Shown piece by piece: positions 1-4,661 of a DNA stretch of 6,308 nt. Position 1 is the first letter of the stretch. Every line of letters starts with the position of its first letter. Made by a program: the position numbers and the translations under genes. This DNA comes from Kiritimatiellales bacterium. Its GTDB lineage: Bacteria; Verrucomicrobiota; Kiritimatiellia; Kiritimatiellales; Pontiellaceae. Location of the stretch: NCBI GenBank assembly GCA_030621805.1, contig JAUXGY010000113.1, forward strand, positions 1 to 6,308, read 5' to 3'. The notes under the pieces were generated by a model. That model was not told where the DNA came from. It made no database searches and was given only the letters and a program-made list of their open reading frames with translations.

Positions 1-1560
1 GCCGGGATCGTGGAGGCCTTCCCCGCCGACGTCGTCAAAGAGGCAGACCACCTCTCCGGCGAAATCACACGCGAGCAGCTCGAAGGACGGCGCGACTTGC
101 GCGACGCCGCCATCTTCACCATCGACCCCGAAACCGCAAAGGACTACGACGATGCCATTTCGATCGAACCGCACCCTGAAGGCGGCTGGTTGCTCGGTGT
201 GCATATCGCTGATGTCTCCACCTTCGTTCAGCCCGGCACGCTGATTGATAAAGAAGCGTTCCGGCGCGGCAACAGCATCTATCTCGTCGACCGCGCCGTT
301 ATGATGCTCCCCAAGGAGTTGACCACCAAGGTCTGCAGCCTCAACCCAAAGAACGACCACCTCACCCACTCCATCGAGCTGCACCTCAGCCCCGACGGCG
401 AAACCCTCGGCTATGAATCCTTCCCGGCGGTAATCCATTCCAAGGCTCGATTGACCTATACACAGGTACAGCGGTTCATCGATGAAAAAACCGATCACGA
501 CATTCCTGAAATGATTCTCCAGCGCTTGAAAAACCTCTGCCCTCTCGTACGGAAAATCCGCGCCAAGCGAGTCGCTAACGGCTCCGTGGAAATCAATACG
601 CCGGAAATCGAGATCAAACTAAACCCACAAGGCAAAGTGGAAAAAATGATGCCGCGCTCAGAGTCGAAAGCGGCCTACCAAGTGGTCGAGGAATGCATGC
701 TACTGGCCAATTGTGCCGTAGCCAAAATTCTGATGGATTCCGAAAAGCCCTCGATCTATCGCGTCCACGAAGAGCCGGCCGAAGAACAGTGGGCTGCCAT
801 GGGCATGGAATTGCAGGCACTCGGCATTCCGAAGCTTCCGCAGAACCGTCAGGAAATCAACGAGGCCGTTCAGCTGGCCATCGGCACCCCCGTGGAATAC
901 ACCGCCAACCTCGCCATCCTGCGCAACTTTAAACGCGCCGAATATTCGCCCACTCAAATGGGGCACTTTGGCTTGGCGTTCGATGACTACACCCACTTCA
1001 CCTCGCCGATCCGGCGCTATCCCGACCTGCTGGTCCACCGCATGCTCAAGGCGGTCGAATTAAACAAGACCCTCGAGCTCTCCAAGAAGCAGATCGAAGA
1101 GATGGCCCGGCACTGCAACGAAACCGAGCGGCAGGCCGACGGACTCGAACGCCAAAGCATCGAGAAAAAGCGGATGGACTACTACAGCGAAATCATGAAC
1201 GCGTCGCTCGCCGCCACCTTCAAAGGCTACGTTGTTTCCATCAAAGGCAAGGGCATGATCATCGAACTGCCCGACTCGCTTCAGCGTGGCATGGTGACCT
1301 TCGCCTCCATTACCTCCGACTGGCTCGAAGCCAATTCGGAAATGACGCAGGCCAAAACCCGCGGGGGGAAAGTGAGATACACGATTGGCGACGAAGTGGA
1401 GGTGGCACTGGCCAAAGTCGATACTGCCCGCGGCTTTGTCGACTTCGTCCTCGCCAACCCGCTCGCCGCCCCGACCCGGAGATCGCGTAAATCCAAGGTG
1501 CAACCCGACCTAAAAACCGGCAAACCCCGCCACCAAGGAAAACGGCGGCGGAGACGGTAG
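1..1560 (+). CDS. rnr: Ribonuclease R (3'-5' exoribonuclease), 5'-truncated by the window edge
   Basis: RNase R degrades RNA processively from the 3' end, including structured RNA, and works in mRNA turnover, rRNA quality control and tmRNA-linked decay in the cytoplasm. The frame is open from base 1, so the true start and the N-terminal cold-shock-like domains lie upstream; 519 residues are visible, against a usual 700-800 for the family. The GTG at position 10 is an internal codon. Counting from it, the RNB domain carries the metal-binding aspartate cluster at D39, D45, D47 and D48 (IDPETAKDYDD). The RNB signature HFGLAFDDYTHFTSPIRRYP starts near residue 319. A C-terminal S1 domain spans about residues 402-482, followed by a Lys/Arg-rich tail ending in RRRRR, as is common in RNase R and absent from RNase II. 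The catalytic residues look intact. The gene ends 3 bp before the stop of a convergent gene. Confidence 0.95.
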   Translation, partial: AGIVEAFPADVVKEADHLSGEITREQLEGRRDLRDAAIFTIDPETAKDYDDAISIEPHPEGGWLLGVHIADVSTFVQPGTLIDKEAFRRGNSIYLVDRAVMMLPKELTTKVCSLNPKNDHLTHSIELHLSPDGETLGYESFPAVIHSKARLTYTQVQRFIDEKTDHDIPEMILQRLKNLCPLVRKIRAKRVANGSVEINTPEIEIKLNPQGKVEKMMPRSESKAAYQVVEECMLLANCAVAKILMDSEKPSIYRVHEEPAEEQWAAMGMELQALGIPKLPQNRQEINEAVQLAIGTPVEYTANLAILRNFKRAEYSPTQMGHFGLAFDDYTHFTSPIRRYPDLLVHRMLKAVELNKTLELSKKQIEEMARHCNETERQADGLERQSIEKKRMDYYSEIMNASLAATFKGYVVSIKGKGMIIELPDSLQRGMVTFASITSDWLEANSEMTQAKTRGGKVRYTIGDEVEVALAKVDTARGFVDFVLANPLAAPTRRSRKSKVQPDLKTGKPRHQGKRRRRR

Positions 1561-1564
1561 TCTC
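1551..1564. other. Short inverted repeat across the convergent gene junction
   Basis: GAGAC-ggta-GTCTC is a perfect 5-bp stem with a 4-nt loop. It includes the RNase R stop codon (1558-1560) and touches the stop of the minus-strand gene (1564-1566). It sits where a bidirectional terminator would be expected. However, no U-tract directly follows the stem on either strand, so termination by this hairpin alone is doubtful. The T7 run at 1590-1596 is too far away and is not preceded by a good stem. Confidence 0.3.
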
Positions 1565-1887
1565 TATCCTACGCGGTAAAGAGGCTGGGTTTTTTTGCTC
1601 TGCAGGAAGTGCAGCGCGAGAAGGCAGTTGTTTCTGGATGGGCAAACACACCCGCAATATTCAACACGCCACTTTTCATCCATCGCGGATCGATCCGCTT
1701 TATTGAAATCGTGCTCGGCTTCCTGCCAAGCGACGCACCGCCCTTCTGCTTTAGAAAGGTCGAGTCGATGAGCATCAACTGACTTGCGGTATTGAATAAT
1801 TTGCCAGTCGATCAGCTCGTGAATACCGGCACAATTTTCACCGCTTTCCGAGTGTTTCATGATTTCTGTGTTTTCTTTCTTTTGCAT
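1564..1887 (-). CDS. Small cysteine-rich protein of unknown function
   Basis: This 107-residue protein is not one I recognise. It starts with MQKKENTEIM and has no signal peptide or membrane segment, so it is probably cytoplasmic. The middle (about residues 22-76) is rich in charged and aromatic residues and looks helical (IHELIDWQIIQYRKSVDAHR). The C-terminal part holds a cysteine cluster, C78-x-C80-x-C82-x5-C88 (YCGCVCPSRNNC), with further cysteines at 19 and 51, which suggests a zinc or iron-sulfur site (inference). A GTG four codons upstream is also in frame, but it overlaps the GGAGGT ribosome binding site, so ATG at 1887 is preferred. The coding strand has a plausible start signal and protein-like composition, and the convergent ends of this gene and RNase R fit together exactly, so I take it as real. 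It lies 62 bp downstream of the flavin reductase gene with no clear terminator between, so it may be the last gene of the same operon. Confidence 0.7.
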   Translation of the reverse strand: MQKKENTEIMKHSESGENCAGIHELIDWQIIQYRKSVDAHRLDLSKAEGRCVAWQEAEHDFNKADRSAMDEKWRVEYCGCVCPSRNNCLLALHFLQSKKTQPLYRVG

Positions 1888-1891
1888 ATCT

Positions 1892-1897
1892 ACCTCC
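1892..1897 (-). promoter_or_regulatory. Ribosome binding site that fixes the start of the cysteine-rich protein
   Basis: On the minus strand GGAGGT lies 4 nt before ATG at 1887. The in-frame GTG at 1899 overlaps this site and cannot use it, which settles the start choice. Confidence 0.7.
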
Positions 1898-1910
1898 ACT
1901 ATAGGGAAAC

Positions 1911-1916
1911 AGTATA
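1911..1916 (-). promoter_or_regulatory. Possible -10 element for the cysteine-rich gene
   Basis: TATACT on the minus strand is a good -10 match about 24 bp upstream of the ATG at 1887, but I see no convincing -35 element 16-18 bp further upstream. The gene may equally be read through from the flavin reductase gene. Confidence 0.25.
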
Positions 1917-1949
1917 AGCAATAAGAATGCCATTTTCCGGAAGGGTTGC

Positions 1950-2459
1950 CTATTCGGCGATGAGCACGCGCGAGATTCCGCCAACATACATCCGATGAAA
2001 ATCATTCTTCGGATAGTTTTTCATGATGGAATCGTCGATAAAGTTGGCGGGGTCGAGATCCTGAAAATAGAGCTTCTTGCATTCGAGGACGAGGCGGGCC
2101 TCTTCAAAAAAAACGGAACCGTTTTCTGCGGCTAACGGCGTGAAGCCACACTCCTGCACCTTGTGGGTACCGCGCCCGGAACGACTACCGCAAAAATTGA
2201 GCTGTGGTTTGTATTTTTCCGCAAAGAACGAAAGCGTAAAAACATCGCTCTTTTCTATAAATTCATAGGTATAGCGCTGCGGGCGGACAAAGCAGAAGCA
2301 GACCGGCTTAAACCAAAGCTCCCCCATGGCACCCCAGCTCGCGGTCATCGTATTGAAATGCTCCGGTGTTCCGGCCGTAATCAACATCCATTCCTGCCCA
2401 ATCAGGTGGATGGGATTGTCCGTGATTTCAACGGGCTTGATTTCCTTGAACCTATTCAT
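1950..2459 (-). CDS. Flavin reductase-like FMN-binding protein
   Basis: This 169-residue protein spans the whole flavin reductase-like domain (PF01613/COG1853, the HpaC/RutF fold). Members bind FMN and usually use NAD(P)H to supply reduced flavin to a partner, or act as small oxidoreductases. Family-typical segments are WMLITAG (24-30), NTMTASWG (36-43), the flavin-site-like stretch RPQRYTYEFIE (59-69), FTLSFF (74-79) and LNFCGSRSGR (87-96), and a C-terminal HRMYVGGISRVLI strand. It belongs to the stand-alone single-domain subgroup seen in anaerobes and Bacteroidetes-like genomes rather than the classical HpaC partners; that assignment is from memory. Its ATG overlaps the TGA of the upstream gene (ATGA, 2456-2459). 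No strong Shine-Dalgarno precedes it, so translation probably depends on coupling. The physiological substrate cannot be told from the sequence. Confidence 0.92.
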   Translation of the reverse strand: MNRFKEIKPVEITDNPIHLIGQEWMLITAGTPEHFNTMTASWGAMGELWFKPVCFCFVRPQRYTYEFIEKSDVFTLSFFAEKYKPQLNFCGSRSGRGTHKVQECGFTPLAAENGSVFFEEARLVLECKKLYFQDLDPANFIDDSIMKNYPKNDFHRMYVGGISRVLIAE

Positions 2460-3139
2460 TTTTTATTTTCTTTCAGCGTGAGATGAAGCTCCGGTGGCCA
2501 TTGCGAATCTCTGGAGCTGATGAAATAGAAGCCGTCCCCGGCATTCCCCCACAGCCCAAAGGTCATCATCGGAGATTTGGATTCCCTGATTTTCTCCAGT
2601 AGCGCAGGATCCTTGATCGGGATACGCACCCAGCGGTCCGCCTCCCACCTCAATCCATTGACCGAAGTAATCGGATTCCCCCACAACCCCGCGTCGCTAA
2701 GATTTATAAGCGCCGCGCCGCTTGTAGACTCCCACGGGATCTCGCGGAATGCGCTATAGGCATAGCAGGACTCGCCGGGCTGGGCATTTTGCCCCCCCGT
2801 ACCGAGGTTTCCAGTGCCCTCCCCCCATGCCGCATTGTTGGTGGTATTCACCATCGGAGCCACGATGAGGGTTATTTTTTCCGAAGCATCATTGTGCTGG
2901 CGGAACCGCAACTCTGCGCTAACGATTTCGTTGGTTACACTAGAAAGGTCAAATGCAATGATCGTGCGAATATTCGGGGCATGGGCAATGGTCAGCGTTT
3001 CATTTGCACCGCTATTGCGGTTGCGCTTGTTGCTCCGCCCAAAATTATCCTTCGCCGCCGACAGCACTAGCGGTTCCTCCGCACCCAACGCCGTCGTGGC
3101 AACACACCCCAGTAAAAATACCTTAAATATTCTATTCAC
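2456..3139 (-). CDS. Secreted DNRLRE-like beta-sandwich protein
   Basis: This is a 227-residue exported protein. The N-terminus MNRIFKVFLLGCVATTALGA is a signal peptide, cleaved by signal peptidase I near A17-L18-G19-A20. LLGC at 9-12 could be read as a lipobox, but the hydrophobic stretch before C12 is short. The mature part resembles the DNRLRE domain (NF033679; related to disaggregatase-type carbohydrate-binding domains): a DNFGRSNKRNRNSG segment at about 31-44, then RTIIAFDLSS at 58-67 and a SAELRFR strand, with further beta-rich and Trp-rich sequence to the end. Such domains are usually modules of large surface proteins; here one stands alone with no catalytic partner. The start is a GTG at 3139 with AAAGGAGA upstream. 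Its stop overlaps the start of the flavin reductase gene. Function is unknown; an envelope or polysaccharide-binding role is an inference from the fold. Confidence 0.75.
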   Translation of the reverse strand: MNRIFKVFLLGCVATTALGAEEPLVLSAAKDNFGRSNKRNRNSGANETLTIAHAPNIRTIIAFDLSSVTNEIVSAELRFRQHNDASEKITLIVAPMVNTTNNAAWGEGTGNLGTGGQNAQPGESCYAYSAFREIPWESTSGAALINLSDAGLWGNPITSVNGLRWEADRWVRIPIKDPALLEKIRESKSPMMTFGLWGNAGDGFYFISSRDSQWPPELHLTLKENKK

Positions 3140-3146
3140 AATCTAT

Positions 3147-3154
3147 TCTCCTTT
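3147..3154 (-). promoter_or_regulatory. Ribosome binding site supporting a GTG start at 3139
   Basis: AAAGGAGA on the minus strand lies about 7-8 nt before GTG at 3139. No ATG is placed as well, so GTG is the likely initiation codon of the secreted protein. Confidence 0.7.
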
Positions 3155-3163
3155 TGACCGAAA

Positions 3164-3192
3164 ACTATAGATATCCCTTCCCCGAAAAACAA
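3164..3192 (-). promoter_or_regulatory. Candidate sigma-70-type promoter for the DNRLRE/flavin reductase operon
   Basis: On the minus strand, TTGTTT (3187-3192) and TATAGT (3164-3169) are separated by 17 bp. The -10 matches the consensus at 5 of 6 positions and the -35 at 3 of 6. Transcription would begin near 3157, giving a leader of about 20 nt with the ribosome binding site in it. The spacer contains GGGATATC, which resembles half of the CsoR operator on the other side of this region. Confidence 0.45.
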
Positions 3193-3238
3193 GCCTATGC
3201 ATTCCATGAGTATGCCGATCATATTTCTCATTTTTATA

Positions 3239-3267
3239 TTGAACAAGATACCCTATAGGGGTATCTA
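3239..3267 (+). promoter_or_regulatory. Candidate promoter of the metal-efflux operon
   Basis: TTGAAC (3239-3244) matches the -35 consensus at 4 of 6 positions. With 17-bp spacing the -10 would be TATCTA (3262-3267), a weak match. The CsoR-like palindrome fills the spacer and overlaps this -10, the usual geometry for a repressed metal-resistance promoter. A weak -10 just downstream of a strong dyad is the main support; the exact start of transcription cannot be told. Confidence 0.4.
3247..3265. promoter_or_regulatory. CsoR-type operator (copper repressor binding site)
   Basis: GATACCCTATAGGGGTATC is an inverted repeat, GATACCC - TATA - GGGGTATC, perfect apart from one extra G in the right arm. 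It has the ATACCC-N4-GGGGTAT form known for CsoR operators such as that of the Bacillus subtilis copZA promoter. A CsoR-family gene is the second gene of the operon directly downstream, and the site lies between the candidate -35 and -10. I see no second full copy elsewhere in the window. Confidence 0.8.
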
Positions 3268-3298
3268 TGCATCAGAATACAAGGAGGCAAAGAGACCC

Positions 3299-3349
3299 AT
3301 GCCGCTCGAACAAAAAATACCGAGTTCGAGTATAAGGAAGCACTTATGA
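3299..3349 (+). CDS. Possible 16-residue leader peptide coupled to the permease
   Basis: ATG at 3299 opens a 16-codon frame (MPLEQKIPSSSIRKHL) whose TGA overlaps the permease ATG as ATGA at 3346-3349, the same junction used elsewhere in this locus. A perfect AAGGAGG lies at 3281-3287, a long 11 nt upstream, and has no better-placed start. The peptide is polar and has no recognised motif. It may be a translated leader that couples ribosome flow to the permease, or a chance frame; at this length coding cannot be shown by sequence alone. Confidence 0.35.
   Translation: MPLEQKIPSSSIRKHL
3305..3330 (+). other. Leader hairpin before the permease ribosome binding site
   Basis: CTCGAAC (3305-3311) and GTTCGAG (3324-3330) are perfectly complementary, with a 12-nt loop. 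The stem ends 3 nt before the permease Shine-Dalgarno AAGGAAG (3334-3340). It has no trailing U-run, so it is not a terminator. It could affect translation initiation or RNA stability, and a ribosome reading the overlapping leader ORF would melt it. Confidence 0.4.
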
Positions 3350-4356
3350 CTTTTATATCAACGATCTTGCATGAAATCTGGCAGGTCACCGTGTCAATGG
3401 CACCCTACCTATTGTTTGGGTTCTTGATGGCGGGAATCCTCTCCGAACTCATCTCCAAGTCATTTGTACGCCAACACCTAGGGGGTCGAACTTGGATGCA
3501 GTCGCTGAAGGCGGCCCTAGTCGGTGTGCCCATGCCCATTTGCTCCTGCGGTGTGATTCCGCTGGCGGCATCACTACGCGAGCAAGGAGCCAGTCGCGGA
3601 GCCACCGCCTCTTTTTTGGCCTCTACACCGCAGACAGGCGTCGACAGCCTGATGGTGACCTACGCACTACTGGGCCTCCCCTTTGCCATCTTTCGCGCAG
3701 TGGTGGCTTTTATTTCCGGAATCATATGCGGCACCGCAGTCGAAGCCATCACTCCCAAGAAAGAGAGCGCGGCTCCGCACCCCTCAACCCAGCAGGTGGA
3801 GGAGCGCCCAACGGGCCTTATTCAAAAACTTTGCCGCATGCTGGTGTATGGATTCATCTCCCTGCCAAAGAACATTTCCAAGCCTATGGTGTTCGGGATT
3901 ATCCTTTCCGGAATCATTAGCGCATTGATTCCTGAAAACTATTTTTCGGACAAAATGGATAATTTTTGGGTAGCCATGTTGCTGATGATGGTCATCGGCA
4001 CCCCGCTCTACGTCTGCTCATCGGCCTCCGTGCCGATCGCCTTGGCCTTCATCAACGCGGGGATTCCGCCGGGAGCCGCGTTGGTGTTTCTCATCATGGG
4101 CCCCGCCACCAATGCGGCCGCACTAACTACGCTTTGGAAATTGATTGGCAAGAAGCAGTTGGTCGTTTTTCTGGCCGCGCTGGCCATGACGGCGATGGGG
4201 ACGGGACTCATTATGAATCAATTCCCGATGCATACCTCGACCAGTACATACGCCTGCCACGCCGCCGAACATACCGGCCTCCCCCAGCTGGTGGCCACGA
4301 TTTTTCTACTGCTCGTTCTCACGTATGGAGTTATCCAAAACTACCGCAAAAACTGA
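3346..4356 (+). CDS. SO_0444/ArsP-type (DUF318) metal-efflux permease
   Basis: This 336-residue polytopic inner-membrane protein belongs to the PF03773 permease family, which includes ArsP and the SO_0444 Cu/Zn efflux transporters. It has two homologous halves. The first carries the family hallmark PMPICSCGVIPLAASLREQG (63-81), with C66-x-C68, followed by a GATASFLASTPQTGVDS segment. The second carries GTPLYVCSSASVPIALAF (218-235), with C224, and MGPATNAAAL (251-260). A short hydrophilic loop at about 136-157 separates the halves; it lacks the long His/Cys-rich stretch found in many relatives. C304-H305 and H309 lie between the last two membrane segments. A Shine-Dalgarno AAGGAAG (3334-3340) supports ATG at 3346. 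The CsoR operator upstream and CsoR gene downstream make copper the likely substrate (inference); zinc or organoarsenicals are possible. It is the first large gene of the efflux operon. Confidence 0.88.
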   Translation: MTFISTILHEIWQVTVSMAPYLLFGFLMAGILSELISKSFVRQHLGGRTWMQSLKAALVGVPMPICSCGVIPLAASLREQGASRGATASFLASTPQTGVDSLMVTYALLGLPFAIFRAVVAFISGIICGTAVEAITPKKESAAPHPSTQQVEERPTGLIQKLCRMLVYGFISLPKNISKPMVFGIILSGIISALIPENYFSDKMDNFWVAMLLMMVIGTPLYVCSSASVPIALAFINAGIPPGAALVFLIMGPATNAAALTTLWKLIGKKQLVVFLAALAMTAMGTGLIMNQFPMHTSTSTYACHAAEHTGLPQLVATIFLLLVLTYGVIQNYRKN

Positions 4357-4379
4357 AGCTACCGACACAGAGGATTTCA

Positions 4380-4661
4380 ATGAAGGATCATACGACCACG
4401 CACACGGAAAACAAAACACGATTGTCCCGCATCGAAGGTCAAGTTCGCGCAGTCAACCGCATGATCGACGACGGCGAATACTGCATCGATATCATCACCC
4501 AGATTCAGGCCGCACGTTCGGCCCTGCAATCCGTCAGCAAGATCATTCTCGAAAAACATCTCAAGCACTGCGTCGTCGCCGCGCTCGAATCGCACGACGA
4601 AACAAGCATCGACGAAAAGCTCGAGGAAATAATGACCGTCATCAAGAGGATGGGAAAATGA
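4380..4661 (+). CDS. csoR: CsoR-family copper-sensing transcriptional repressor
   Basis: This 93-residue protein fits the CsoR/RcnR family (PF02583), all-helical repressors that release DNA on metal binding. The first helix carries the typical TRLSRIEGQVRAVNRMI (13-29). The three Cu(I) ligands of CsoR are in place: C35 (EYCIDI), H60 and C64 (KHLKHC), with Y34 beside the first cysteine as in characterised CsoR. Cysteine at 64 argues against the Ni/Co sensor RcnR, which has histidine there, and H60 argues against the persulfide sensor CstR. N-terminal H4 and H8 are extra histidines of unknown importance. ATG at 4380 follows AGAGGA by 5 nt and starts 23 nt after the permease stop. The stop overlaps the next start (ATGA, 4658-4661). 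The operator at 3247-3265 implies autoregulation of the operon. An in-frame open stretch extends upstream into the permease gene but is a shadow. Confidence 0.92.
   Translation: MKDHTTTHTENKTRLSRIEGQVRAVNRMIDDGEYCIDIITQIQAARSALQSVSKIILEKHLKHCVVAALESHDETSIDEKLEEIMTVIKRMGK

Noticed and set aside
1060..1503. Long open frame on the minus strand inside RNase R
   Set aside because: It is antisense to conserved RNB/S1 coding sequence, and its Gly/Phe/Val/His-rich translation is typical of a shadow frame.
1576..1600. Intrinsic terminator of RNase R ending in the T7 run at 1590-1596
   Set aside because: No stable stem directly precedes the T-run; only 3-4 bp pairings are possible.
1895..1910. Second CsoR site before the cysteine-rich gene (CCACTATAGGGAA)
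   Set aside because: It shares only CTATAGGG with the operator and the left arm does not pair; it also overlaps the ribosome binding site region.
3267..3335. Second short leader ORF from ATG at 3267
   Set aside because: It has no Shine-Dalgarno, its ATG lies at the edge of the operator and probably near or before the transcription start, and it does not meet the permease start.
3966..4379. Upstream extension of the csoR frame into the permease gene
   Set aside because: The CsoR family is about 90-100 residues and ATG at 4380 has AGAGGA at 5-nt spacing; the extension is a shadow of the permease.
4325..4657. Upstream extension of the outer-membrane factor frame, adding 111 residues
   Set aside because: It lies over csoR in another frame, its sequence is Arg/His-rich and low in hydrophobics like a shadow frame, and it would bury the signal peptide. 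ATG at 4658 has its own ribosome binding site.
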